From an uncultured Muribaculaceae bacterium (GTDB lineage Bacteria; Bacteroidota; Bacteroidia; Bacteroidales; Muribaculaceae): a stretch of 57,340 nucleotides of DNA. Shown one piece after another: positions 7,850 through 16,546 of this stretch (its first letter is position 1; every line of letters starts with the position of its first letter). Both the position numbers and the translations under genes were made by a program. The notes under the pieces are model-generated. The model searched no databases, was not told the DNA's origin, and worked only from the letters and a program-made list of their open reading frames with translations. The stretch spans positions 1 through 57,340 of the forward strand of contig CANQZG010000024.1 of the NCBI GenBank assembly GCA_947628305.1, given 5' to 3'.

Positions 7850-9736
7850 ATGAACAAGTTTTCAAAATTATTTTGCGGAATCGCCATGGGCGGCATGCTT
7901 TTCAGCTGCTCCAGTGACGAACCACAGAATGGCCCTGACGCTCCTGAAACGGGTGATGGCGTGGCCTATCTTAAAGTGAGAATCAATGATACCGACCGCC
8001 TGGGACGAGGTCAAGGTACGACCGATAAAGACGGACTGGAATACGGTTCTGAAGATGAGCATCAAATCGTGGATGCAAAATTCTACTTCTTTGACGAGAG
8101 CGGGATTTTCATCACCCAGACTACACTTAATAAACCCGGTGGAAGCGATGGAACAACCAATAATATCGAGTATCTTAGTACAAATGTCGTGACAATACAG
8201 GGTCTCCCTGAGGATGAGCTCCCTACCTACATGATAACCGTGCTCAATCCTCCTGTTGACTTTGCCCCTGCCATGACAATTGACGGCACTGCAAAAAAAC
8301 TTCTTGACCGATATACTGACCGTGCCGGGAACTTTGTCATGTCGACCTCGAGTTTCTTTGACGGTGGTAAACACACCTACGCCAATGGAAGCAAGTGTGA
8401 GTACAATGACACATATTATTATGCAAATAAACTGACCGCCGGAAACTTTAAGAAAACGCCCGAAGAAGCGGCCGCGAGTGACAATATCACCGAGGTCTAT
8501 GTCGAGCGTGTCGCCGCTAAGGTCGAAATCGTGTTTGGTTCAACTGTGAGCCCTAACGCTGACGGATTTTATGAAGTCAAGACCACCGTCGCCGGTAATG
8601 TCAACGGAGACATCAATGCCGGAGGTGCACCGCAGGCCGGAACCGTGCTCTATATCAAGTTTGACAACTGGGGAATCTCTAATTCAGAGAAACAGTCCTA
8701 CCTCTCCAAAAACCTCACGGCCGATGCTCCGTGGAGTTTCTCGTCGACCGCGACGTCAATCGGTAGCTTCAATTGGAACGATGCTGATAGATTCCGCTCC
8801 TACTGGGGCGCATCGGTAAGCTACGGCTCGACCACCCCCAACCTTCATGTCGTGACTTATTCAGAACTGACACAGTCGGTCAATAAACCGGGCTATGCTT
8901 TTGAGACCACCAATGACAAGGTGTCGTTGACCAATACGGTCGGTGGTGTCAATTATCTTGCGTCACAGCGTGCCGCATCGGCCCTGTTGTCGGCTACGGT
9001 CTACGAGAAACTTGAAACCCCTGATGAAACAACCGATGCTAAAGGTTACCGTCCCATCGACATGGTGCTCTACAACGGTGTGTATTACAAGGAAGACCAG
9101 TTCAAGAAATATGTGCTCTCGATACTTGAGAGCAAGTCGCAGCTCAACTATTACATTTGTCTTAACCCTGAAGCGACTGACACCAAGAATTATCGTCAGG
9201 TTGATGAAAGGGACATCAAGCTCGTCAAGAACACCACTCTCACTGGTACAGCCCGTGTGGAATTGGCTGTGAATGCCGATGCTTTGACACTTTACAGCAA
9301 GTCGACGGTTGACGGCAAGGATAAGTTTGATGAAATTACAGATGGAACGAAGAATCTTAATAACGCTCTTGCCGGATTCTTCCACGATACTAACATAATA
9401 GGCGATACTAACGATAAGGAGGCAATCGCCTACAAGGACGGTAAGATGTACTATACCATACCTGTAGAACACTTGGTTGACCTCGAGGCATCAGATGCAA
9501 GGGCTCCCTACAAGGTTGAAAGTGAAGCCAACTATGGTCTCGTGCGTAACCATTGGTATAAAATTACGATAAACAAGCTCGCCAACCTCGGCCATGGTAT
9601 ATTCAACCCGGGCGACGGCAAGGAAGACCCCGGAGAGCCGCTTGTCCCTGACAACCCCGACAATGACCGTTGGTCGCTCGGTGCACGCATCAATATTCTC
9701 TCCTGGAAAATCGTTAAACAGAACGTAGACCTCTAA
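7850..9736 (+). CDS. Mfa1-family major fimbrillin (lipoprotein precursor)
   Basis: A 628-residue type V pilin. The signal peptide ends in a lipobox (LFSC, Cys20), so the precursor is exported as a lipoprotein. In characterised type V pili an Arg-specific protease then trims the N-terminus for donor-strand polymerisation, and arginines in DRLGRGQG (about residues 44-51) are plausible sites. The C-terminus (NHWYKITINKLANLGHG, then RINILSWKIVKQNVDL) is the typical Mfa1 end, including the final donor-like strand. It is likely the shaft subunit, given its position before the Mfa2-type gene. The coding sequence looks more AT-rich than its neighbours. A 38-bp palindrome just downstream could limit read-through and keep this subunit in excess. 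Confidence 0.9.
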   Translation: MNKFSKLFCGIAMGGMLFSCSSDEPQNGPDAPETGDGVAYLKVRINDTDRLGRGQGTTDKDGLEYGSEDEHQIVDAKFYFFDESGIFITQTTLNKPGGSDGTTNNIEYLSTNVVTIQGLPEDELPTYMITVLNPPVDFAPAMTIDGTAKKLLDRYTDRAGNFVMSTSSFFDGGKHTYANGSKCEYNDTYYYANKLTAGNFKKTPEEAAASDNITEVYVERVAAKVEIVFGSTVSPNADGFYEVKTTVAGNVNGDINAGGAPQAGTVLYIKFDNWGISNSEKQSYLSKNLTADAPWSFSSTATSIGSFNWNDADRFRSYWGASVSYGSTTPNLHVVTYSELTQSVNKPGYAFETTNDKVSLTNTVGGVNYLASQRAASALLSATVYEKLETPDETTDAKGYRPIDMVLYNGVYYKEDQFKKYVLSILESKSQLNYYICLNPEATDTKNYRQVDERDIKLVKNTTLTGTARVELAVNADALTLYSKSTVDGKDKFDEITDGTKNLNNALAGFFHDTNIIGDTNDKEAIAYKDGKMYYTIPVEHLVDLEASDARAPYKVESEANYGLVRNHWYKITINKLANLGHGIFNPGDGKEDPGEPLVPDNPDNDRWSLGARINILSWKIVKQNVDL

Positions 9737-9748
9737 TCATCCTATAAC

Positions 9749-9786
9749 ATCAATTTCATGGACGCAATTGCGTCCATGAAATTGAT
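9749..9786. terminator. 38-bp perfect palindrome after the major fimbrillin gene
   Basis: The sequence is perfectly self-complementary around 9767/9768 and would form a strong hairpin in the transcript 12 bases after the fimbrillin stop codon. There is no long T run, so it may be a partial terminator or an mRNA-stabilising structure rather than a full stop. The remaining gap to 9922 is CT-rich and holds no gene. Confidence 0.6.
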
Positions 9787-9921
9787 TCCTAAAAATTATT
9801 GGACTTATTGGACTAATAAGGCTAATCATCCCCCTCCTCCCTCTCATCCTTGATTCTTTCTCCTCTTTTTTACTTAGATAACAACGAGAGGGCATCGTGC
9901 CCTCCACAACCATAACAACCG

Positions 9922-10983
9922 ATGACATTATCATTAATCAATAAAATAGTCCGCCGCCTGCCGTTGATGATTGTCGCAATGGTCATGTCGGTCGCGCTTA
10001 CCGGTTGCGACGGCATGATATATGACGACGAGGGCGACTGCGCCCCGCGGTATAAGGTGAGGTTTGTCTTTGACAAGAACCTTAGCTTCGCCGATGCGTT
10101 CTCCAACGAGGTCAACTCGGTCACGCTCTACATCATCGACCCGGAGAGCGGCCGCATCGTCTGGGGCAGGAGAGAGAGCGGCGAGAAAGTCAAGGCCGAC
10201 GGTTACCTGATGGATGTCGATATCGCCCCCGGGACATATAATCTGATTGCATGGTGTGGCGATGGTGTGGGCACACACTTCGGTGTCCCTTCGGCCAGTG
10301 TACACACCGACCTGACATGCACCCTCGTGCGTGAACATGACGCGACAGGGGCAGCGACCGTCAGCCGTAACCTGAACCGTCTTTATCACGGCTGTCTGGA
10401 TAACGCCGAGTTTGTCGAGGAGGAGGGCACACATGTGCAGACAATCAACCTCACCAAGAACACCAACGATGTCAATGTCGTGTTGCAGAACCTTTCAGGG
10501 AAACCCCTTGATAAGGACAAGTTCACATTCACCGTCACCGATGCCAACGGCAAGATGGACTGGGATAATTCAATCATGCCCGACGAGAAGGTGACCTACA
10601 AGGCATACGACGTGGTGTCGGGTACGGCGGGTCTCGTCGTCCCCGACTACAATGACGATAATCCCTCCCTTGCGCCATCACGCGCCATCACATCAATCAA
10701 CACATGTGTCGCCTCGATTTCCACCGGGCGTCTCATGGCCGACCGTCGTGACAAGATGCTACTCACGGTCTATAACGACAAAGGTGGCGTTGTGGCTTCC
10801 GTGCCGCTGATTGACTATGCCTTGATGGTGAAAGGCCGTTATAAGGATTTAGAAGACCAGGATTATCTCGACCGTCAGGACAAGTATGATGTAGTGTTCT
10901 TTCTTGATGAACGTGACGACTGGATAAAGACCCATATATTTATCAACTCTTGGAAGGTTGTCCTCCAGGATGCCGAGTTGTGA
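9922..10983 (+). CDS. FimB/Mfa2-family fimbrial anchor lipoprotein
   Basis: A 353-residue lipoprotein with lipobox LTGC (Cys29) followed by DGMIYDDEGDC, the characteristic mature N-terminus of FimB/Mfa2 proteins. In type V pili these subunits cap the base of the fibre, hold it in the outer membrane and limit its length. The body is beta-rich, and the end (FINSWKVVLQDAEL) matches the C-terminal strand of the family. It follows the major subunit gene after a palindrome and a pyrimidine-rich gap of 185 bp, and it precedes a further subunit gene. The start chosen gives a short basic n-region (INKIVRRLP) before the hydrophobic core. Confidence 0.9.
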   Translation: MTLSLINKIVRRLPLMIVAMVMSVALTGCDGMIYDDEGDCAPRYKVRFVFDKNLSFADAFSNEVNSVTLYIIDPESGRIVWGRRESGEKVKADGYLMDVDIAPGTYNLIAWCGDGVGTHFGVPSASVHTDLTCTLVREHDATGAATVSRNLNRLYHGCLDNAEFVEEEGTHVQTINLTKNTNDVNVVLQNLSGKPLDKDKFTFTVTDANGKMDWDNSIMPDEKVTYKAYDVVSGTAGLVVPDYNDDNPSLAPSRAITSINTCVASISTGRLMADRRDKMLLTVYNDKGGVVASVPLIDYALMVKGRYKDLEDQDYLDRQDKYDVVFFLDERDDWIKTHIFINSWKVVLQDAEL

Positions 10984-11062
10984 TGGGGAGGTTAATTTAG
11001 AGTTTATAGTTTAAGGTTTATAGTTTAGGGATTAAGGGCCATAAGGACTTTATAAAAAAACA

Positions 11063-12226
11063 ATGATTAATAGACTGCGACATATCATTTCCCGGTTGTG
11101 GGCTGCGCTGCTGTCAACGGTGGCGTTGTTCCCGCTCGGCGCGTGCGCGTCGGGCGAGGATGCCCCTGTCGTGCCGGGAGGCGATGAGCCGGGTGTGGCG
11201 GTTGAATACACTATGGGCCTCTATATCAGTCTCGGGGACAAGACCGTGTCGAGGGCGACCCCGACCGACGGAGAATATGACCCCGGGGCAGGATATGAGA
11301 ACTATATAGACCTAACCGGCGAGACACCCGACATGCGTCTCTATCTCTTTGACACCGCCGACCGTTACATCGGTTCGCTTATCGACCCGGAGATTGTCCC
11401 CGTGTCGGAGTCGCCGGGGTCGAAGACCTATCAGCTGACGTTCAACGTTGACAAGACGTTCGCCGAGAAATATTCAGGCGGTTCGTTCAAGCTCGTCATG
11501 TTGGCCAACTGGGGACGCGTCTACCCGTCGGCACCGGTGGCTGGTGTAACGACAATCGATGACCTTGTGAAGTCGGCCGAGGCGGTCAAGGCCTATACGC
11601 CGTCTCCCGCCGTCCTTACCGCCACTGACCTCATACCCATGTTCGGCGTGGTGCAGTTTAACAACGTCATCCTCGACCCAAAGGTCCTTGTCATGCTTCC
11701 CGAGACGCTGCATCTGTTGCGTGCCTACGCCAAGGTTGAGGTGTATGATGCCGACAACTCCAAAGATTTCATCTCGTCGGTGAGCCTCACCCGTCACAGT
11801 TCACGCGCCTACATGGCGCCACACGGCGTGACCCATCAGGACGATTACGTGAAACATAAATATGACGACGATTATGTCTCGACGCTCACCATCCCCGCCT
11901 CGTCGGTCAATGCCGACCCGGTGACGGTGCGACGCGCCCCCTCCGGCAGTTTCATCATCTATGTGCCGGAGTTTCGCAACATTGGTGTGTCAGCCGATGA
12001 GCGTGCCCGGTTGTATGTCACTTACAAAGATGGGAATTCGTTTTACGTTGATTTTAAGTACTATAACGACCCTCCGGCTGGGTTCACTAAGGGCGACCCG
12101 TTTGACATCCGCCGTAACTATTGGTATAAGTTCGCTGTCAATCGTCAGGATTTTGAACTAATCATGTCGGTCGATGTGATGCCCTACGGGGAGGTAATCC
12201 TTGAGCCATCGTTCGGCATCGATTGA
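11063..12226 (+). CDS. Minor fimbrial subunit lipoprotein
   Basis: A 387-residue lipoprotein with lipobox LGAC (Cys28) followed by a low-complexity linker (SGEDAPVVPGGDEPG). The architecture is that of Mfa-type accessory pilins: two beta-rich domains, an Arg (VSRATP) near the N-terminus that could be a maturation site, and an ending of NYWYKFAVNRQDFELIMS followed by DVMPYGEVILEP. It lies between the Mfa2-type anchor gene and the DUF4906 gene, so it is probably an accessory or tip-proximal subunit. Exact equivalence to Mfa3, Mfa4 or FimC-type proteins cannot be set from sequence alone. The 79-bp gap upstream contains a TTTATAGTTTA-rich spacer. Confidence 0.75.
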   Translation: MINRLRHIISRLWAALLSTVALFPLGACASGEDAPVVPGGDEPGVAVEYTMGLYISLGDKTVSRATPTDGEYDPGAGYENYIDLTGETPDMRLYLFDTADRYIGSLIDPEIVPVSESPGSKTYQLTFNVDKTFAEKYSGGSFKLVMLANWGRVYPSAPVAGVTTIDDLVKSAEAVKAYTPSPAVLTATDLIPMFGVVQFNNVILDPKVLVMLPETLHLLRAYAKVEVYDADNSKDFISSVSLTRHSSRAYMAPHGVTHQDDYVKHKYDDDYVSTLTIPASSVNADPVTVRRAPSGSFIIYVPEFRNIGVSADERARLYVTYKDGNSFYVDFKYYNDPPAGFTKGDPFDIRRNYWYKFAVNRQDFELIMSVDVMPYGEVILEPSFGID

Positions 12227-12257
12227 TAACCAAGATACAATCTATCACACTATCTGA

Positions 12258-15200
12258 ATGAAAAAAATACTGAAATACATACTTATCATCATATTCACCT
12301 CCTTGACGCTCGCTTCTTGTCAGGATGAGTTTGGCCAATATGAGCCGATTCCTGACGGTGAGAGCGAGATGACGATGCGTGTCGGTTTCAAGAGTTTCAC
12401 CCCTGCGCTTGAGTCCCGTGGGGCGGCAGGGGATGCAATCAAGGAATTCAGCACCCTTTGGGTCGTGGTCTATAACACTGACGGTACTCTTGTCGAGAAA
12501 AAAAGGATTACCGATTTCACTGTCCACAAGGTGCAACCCAACGAACGGCCTGACACAATCAATCCGGCCGAGAAAGAGACTGACCATGCCGAGTTCCGCA
12601 TGCGCATCTCCAACGGACGTTACCGCATATATGCCGTCGCCAACTATGACCTCTCCGGCGTCAATGTCGACAGTGAGAATGACCTCAAGAACATCCAACT
12701 GACATGGAAGACAGGCGATGTCGCGCAGAACGGCCAGATGTTCGGCTGGTTCTCGACCGATGAGGGCGATGTCGATTCGGCGACCTCGTTCAACGCGCCG
12801 GTCGTCACCGTCAAGGGCTCGGGTTCGCTTCACGCGTGGGTGCGCCGTGCAGCCTCCAAGCTGACGATTGTCTACGACGGGTCGGGATTGCGCGAGGGCG
12901 TGTTTGTCTATATCAAGACCGCCCAAATCAAGGATATGCCCGTCAACTGTCTCTTGGGCGCACCCAACGACTACAACCGCATCAACCGCAAGGAGATGCT
13001 GATGGACGGCGACACGCTTAAGTATTACACGGGTGACACCTATCCCGATGATGATTTCAATTACGGAGTAGATTACACCAACCGCGTCACCAGTGGCGGT
13101 GACCCAGTAGGCTCGCACGCCGAGACCGCGCGAGCCTTGTATTTCTATGAGAACATCCAGGAAAACGGTGAGGAGGGGACTATGTCAGACAAACGCCAGG
13201 ACACGTCGGGCAACAATAAACAGGTGTCATGGCCTCACGGCAACGACCCCAACAATCCCGCATGGAAAGACGCGCGTCCATACGGTACCTACGTCGAAAT
13301 CAAAGGTTACTACATATCGATTGCCGAGGGGAGGATATCACGTGGTGACATAACCTACCGTTTCATGCTCGGTAAGGATGTCGTCGCCAATTACCAGGCC
13401 GAGCGCAACTATCATTACAAGCTGACGATGAAGTTCAACGGATATGCCAACGATGTCGATTTCCACATCGACTACCGTGTGCCCAAGCCGTCGTTGCACA
13501 TCCCGCCCTATTATATCTCCTATCTCTATAACCACTCGATGATGCTTCCCGTCTCAATCAGTTCCGGCACCAAGCGTGTCAAAAAGGTTCAGGCCGACAT
13601 CATCGAGAACCACTGGTGGCCTACCGGGGCAAAAGGTTCGGCAACCAATTCTCCGGGGGACGACGAAATCTATTATAACGGCAACGGCATGGCTGACCCC
13701 GATAATTATCAATGGCATGGTTTCCTGTCATTGCGCAAGACCAAAACACCGGTGTTGACCGGTGCGATAAGTCCGTATGACAAGACAGGGTCTAACGCGA
13801 AATATTATTTTGACAATTTGCGCCATAGCCGTGAATACTCTGACATGAGCAATGGGAATCATCTTAAGGATAACCGAACCTCGGCACCCGCCAATACCTC
13901 GGTGATTCCAAATAAATACACTGAAGAATCAGATGATTATTATATCGTCGACATCGATGATTCCAAGAGCGACTCAATTGTCTATGACTTACAGATTCCG
14001 TTGTACACACGAGCCAAACAGATGATTAAAAGGTCGGCTTACACGGGTAACAACCCGTATGTGGCCTATCAACGCACGGCCAAGGTGCATTTCAAGGTGT
14101 GGTTTGTGGGTAATAATGATGACAATAAACCCGACCTTGAGGAGACCGTACCTATTACCCAGGTACGACGAATCGTGAATCCCAAGGGAATCTACCGAAA
14201 GGCCGGAAGTGTCGAACCGTTTCATGTCGTGTTGAAATATCAGCCGATGGAAAGGTCTTCCACTTTTAAGGATTTGGTATCGGAAGGGCCGTGGAGTGCC
14301 GAGGTCTTGGGAGATAAAATCATCTCGCTTGACAAAACAACAGGGAAAACCGGCTCAAAAATTGATTTTAACGTTAAGTTTAGCGGGGCTGAGGGGCATG
14401 CTGTTATTCGCGTGAGATATCATAATAATTCATGCATCCATCTGATATATGTGTGCAATGGATATGACCCGGTCGAATTGTTGCCTGGCAAGGCTAAATG
14501 GCATACCACCAATCTTCACACTAAAAATAAGGAATGTGTCAACCCCATGGATGAAGGGTCTCTGTTCAAATACGGTAACCTTGACAATCCAATCGATGCA
14601 TCTTCAAACGTCAATGACAAGACTCCATGGCTGAATGTCAGAGCCACCGATTTCAAGGACCCCCGAGGGAAGAAGTTGAATATCGCTAATGACAGTTATA
14701 ACAAATCCACGATGTCATCCAAGTTGTGGACTGACTTTTGGGGAATAGGTGCTACCAATGCGTTTGTCGATGGGTCAACCCGTAAACTCGGAGTGTCGGG
14801 GCGTGTCGCCAAATTAGAGGACTATAATGTATTACGAGAGAGCGATGACATCGGTTACGGTTACGGAGTGCTCTATGCCGATGGTGCGACCGAATGCGCC
14901 AATACTATCGCTGATGCCTACGGTTATCGCTGGGATTTGACCGATAATGCTGAAAAGAGTCGTGGTATGCGTGGAGTGTTCATCTACAATCTCAACCCGT
15001 CGAGCACTTGTTATGCCCATAATATATTCCTTCCTATCGGCAATTCAGGGTATGGACAGCGACGTCCGACCGGCAAGTATGCATGGGGAGAGACGTCTGC
15101 TAATATAGGGGCATACGCCTGGGATTTCCAGAATTGGGGCGGTATGTTGAAATATACTATTCGTAGCAACTATTACAACAACCCGTACAGTCTGCCATTA

Positions 15201-15443
15201 TTCTGGGACATGTGGAAAAGTCCCGGGGCGATATATTGGTTGAGCGAGCAGAAAAATATTAAACTCGTTACAGGAGAAAGTAATGATGCTGCCCAGAATT
15301 ATCTTGGTTGGGATATCAATTACATGACATTTGACTTTTTCGGGTACACTACCGGCGACCTCCAGGGGAGTGCGACTATTCCCGAAGGAAGTCCGGCCGG
15401 AAGCACCGACACCTCAGCCTGCTTCATCCGTCTCGTCGATTGA
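12258..15443 (+). CDS. Large DUF4906-type fimbrial tip or adhesin lipoprotein
   Basis: A 1061-residue lipoprotein (lipobox LASC, Cys21). Residues about 30-400 look like a fimbrillin-type module: MTMRVGFKSFTPALESRG, then FSTLWVVVYNTDGTLVEK, ending in YHYKLTMKFNGYANDVDFHI. The remaining 650 residues form the DUF4906-like region, with many Tyr, Asn and Gly residues and phrases such as WDMWKSPGAIYWLSEQ near the end. Proteins of this layout close type V fimbrial operons and are presumed tip adhesins; no ligand can be read from the sequence. The 3' half of the gene (from about 13600) looks more AT-rich than the 5' half, which would fit a separately acquired or diversifying binding region. It is the last gene of the operon and is followed by REP hairpins. 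Confidence 0.78.
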   Translation: MKKILKYILIIIFTSLTLASCQDEFGQYEPIPDGESEMTMRVGFKSFTPALESRGAAGDAIKEFSTLWVVVYNTDGTLVEKKRITDFTVHKVQPNERPDTINPAEKETDHAEFRMRISNGRYRIYAVANYDLSGVNVDSENDLKNIQLTWKTGDVAQNGQMFGWFSTDEGDVDSATSFNAPVVTVKGSGSLHAWVRRAASKLTIVYDGSGLREGVFVYIKTAQIKDMPVNCLLGAPNDYNRINRKEMLMDGDTLKYYTGDTYPDDDFNYGVDYTNRVTSGGDPVGSHAETARALYFYENIQENGEEGTMSDKRQDTSGNNKQVSWPHGNDPNNPAWKDARPYGTYVEIKGYYISIAEGRISRGDITYRFMLGKDVVANYQAERNYHYKLTMKFNGYANDVDFHIDYRVPKPSLHIPPYYISYLYNHSMMLPVSISSGTKRVKKVQADIIENHWWPTGAKGSATNSPGDDEIYYNGNGMADPDNYQWHGFLSLRKTKTPVLTGAISPYDKTGSNAKYYFDNLRHSREYSDMSNGNHLKDNRTSAPANTSVIPNKYTEESDDYYIVDIDDSKSDSIVYDLQIPLYTRAKQMIKRSAYTGNNPYVAYQRTAKVHFKVWFVGNNDDNKPDLEETVPITQVRRIVNPKGIYRKAGSVEPFHVVLKYQPMERSSTFKDLVSEGPWSAEVLGDKIISLDKTTGKTGSKIDFNVKFSGAEGHAVIRVRYHNNSCIHLIYVCNGYDPVELLPGKAKWHTTNLHTKNKECVNPMDEGSLFKYGNLDNPIDASSNVNDKTPWLNVRATDFKDPRGKKLNIANDSYNKSTMSSKLWTDFWGIGATNAFVDGSTRKLGVSGRVAKLEDYNVLRESDDIGYGYGVLYADGATECANTIADAYGYRWDLTDNAEKSRGMRGVFIYNLNPSSTCYAHNIFLPIGNSGYGQRRPTGKYAWGETSANIGAYAWDFQNWGGMLKYTIRSNYYNNPYSLPLFWDMWKSPGAIYWLSEQKNIKLVTGESNDAAQNYLGWDINYMTFDFFGYTTGDLQGSATIPEGSPAGSTDTSACFIRLVD

Positions 15444-15454
15444 CCTCCGATTGC

Positions 15455-15634
15455 GGACAGGGCAACGCCCTGTCCCTACGATTGGGACGATGTGGTGGTG
15501 ACATCGTAGGGACGCGACGTGTCGCGTCCACCGTTGTCGGATTGTTTGCGGACAGGGCAACGCCCTGTCCCTACGATGGAGGACTGTATGGGGGGCTTGG
15601 TGGCTGCATCGTAGGGACGCGACGTGTCGCGTCC
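15455..15634. repeat. REP cluster left of the RAYT gene (four REP hairpins)
   Basis: Four hairpins with a conserved CTACGAT tail: 15455-15482 (tail right), 15503-15529 (tail left), 15550-15577 (tail right), 15608-15634 (tail left). Stems are GGACAGGGC/GCCCTGTCC in the right-tailed copies and GGACGCGA/TCGCGTCC in the left-tailed copies. The 180-bp cluster is repeated almost base for base at 16265-16448, on the other side of the transposase gene. Confidence 0.9.
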
Positions 15635-15686
15635 GATAGAAGTGATTGGATTATAGTGATTTATGGTAGCGGACATGCTGTGTAAA

Positions 15687-15718
15687 TTTGGATATTGCGT
15701 GTTGATGTGTTATCTTTG
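15687..15718 (+). promoter_or_regulatory. Promoter of the RAYT gene
   Basis: TTTG (15687-15690), exactly 20 bp, then TATCTTTG (15711-15718), a perfect match to the Bacteroidetes pattern. The predicted transcription start, about 5 bases after the -7 box, coincides with the ATG at 15724, so the mRNA may be leaderless. Confidence 0.7.
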
Positions 15719-15723
15719 TCTTT

Positions 15724-16233
15724 ATGATGTATCCTCAACGAAAAATACCACGTGCGCCATGGCTTGAATATAATGAGGGTGAATATTTTGTCACTGTGTG
15801 TACTAAAAATAAGGTTCATTATTTTGGGAAAATCCGAGATGGTAGGATGATTTATACCCAATTGGGTAAAATGCTTGATGAAGAACTGGCAAATGTTGGT
15901 CGGCATCATCCACATATTCTGATACCGGAGTATGTGGTAATGCCTAATCATTTTCATGCGATAGTGTGCGTTTCATCCACAGCGGACGGGGCGCGCCCCG
16001 TCCCTACGATTGACCAACGGTTAAATGATAAAAAAATACCGTTGTTATCATCATTTGTCGGAAGTGTTAAATCGGCTGTGACGCGTTATGCACGAATGAA
16101 TCAAATGGATTTTGGATGGCAGCCGAGGTATCATGACCGTATGATGAGAAACATGGATGAAGTAAACAGGATTTCGGCGTATATAAGGGCAAATGTTTAT
16201 CGGTGGGATAGTGATTGTTTTTATACAAAGTAA
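15724..16233 (+). CDS. REP-associated tyrosine transposase (RAYT, Y1/HUH family)
   Basis: A 169-residue single-domain HUH nuclease of the Y1 (IS200/IS605-related) superfamily, RAYT branch. The start (MMYPQRKIPRAPWLEYNEG then YFVTVCT) is the usual RAYT opening. The metal-binding HUH motif is H76-F-H78 in MPNHFHAIV, and the nucleophile is predicted to be Y136 in GWQPRYHDRMMRN. RAYTs cleave and join single-stranded REP hairpins and are usually single-copy, immobile chromosomal genes. Here the gene is bracketed by two matching REP clusters and contains a REP hairpin in frame (15984-16010, encoding about residues 88-96) between the HUH and Tyr motifs. All catalytic motifs remain intact, so the insertion may be tolerated. 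Confidence 0.93.
   Translation: MMYPQRKIPRAPWLEYNEGEYFVTVCTKNKVHYFGKIRDGRMIYTQLGKMLDEELANVGRHHPHILIPEYVVMPNHFHAIVCVSSTADGARPVPTIDQRLNDKKIPLLSSFVGSVKSAVTRYARMNQMDFGWQPRYHDRMMRNMDEVNRISAYIRANVYRWDSDCFYTK
15984..16010 (+). repeat. REP hairpin inside the RAYT coding sequence
   Basis: A right-tailed REP (stem GGACGGGGC/GCCCCGTCC, tail CTACGAT) lies within the transposase frame and reads as part of DGARPVPTID. Frame and both catalytic motifs are preserved. Confidence 0.85.
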
Positions 16234-16264
16234 TTTTGTCCATCTTTGTCGCTGATTTGACTTC

Positions 16265-16448
16265 GGACAGGGCAACGCCCTGTCCCTACGATTGGAACGA
16301 TGTGGTGGTGACATCGTAGGGACGCGACGTGTCGCGTCCTCCGTTGTCGGTGGTTTGGGAGGTGTACGGGGCAACGCCCCGTCCCTACGATGGAGGACGG
16401 TATGGTGGTCTTGGTGGTTGCATCGTAGGGACGCGACGTGTCGCGTCC
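16265..16448. repeat. REP cluster right of the RAYT gene (four REP hairpins)
   Basis: Hairpins at 16265-16292 (tail right), 16313-16339 (tail left), 16366-16391 (tail right), 16422-16448 (tail left). Spacers and order match the left cluster at 15455-15634 with few changes, most of them around the third hairpin, whose stem is ACGGGGC rather than GGACAGGGC. The cluster fills most of the 313-base gap 16234-16546; the rest holds the ilvE promoter. Confidence 0.9.
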
Positions 16449-16493
16449 GCCGTTGTCGGATTGTTTGCGTGCGGTGTTGTGATTCAACCGGGA

Positions 16494-16525
16494 TTTGGAT
16501 ATTTCGCGGATGTTGGTTAATTTTG
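16494..16525 (+). promoter_or_regulatory. Promoter of ilvE
   Basis: TTTG (16494-16497), 20 bp, TAATTTTG (16518-16525), a full match to the Bacteroidetes pattern. The ATG is 21 bases beyond the -7 box. Confidence 0.7.
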
Positions 16526-16546
16526 CGAAGATAAAAATCTGTAATT

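Noticed and set aside
12162-13118. A 318-codon minus-strand frame opposite the DUF4906 gene
   Set aside because: It lies fully antisense to a well-supported lipoprotein gene and has no recognisable domain; long antisense frames are common in this codon usage.
15455-16448. Repeated units that could be taken for a CRISPR array
   Set aside because: The repeats alternate in orientation, are themselves hairpins with a tail, differ in spacing, and no cas gene is present. They fit REP/BIME units around a RAYT gene.
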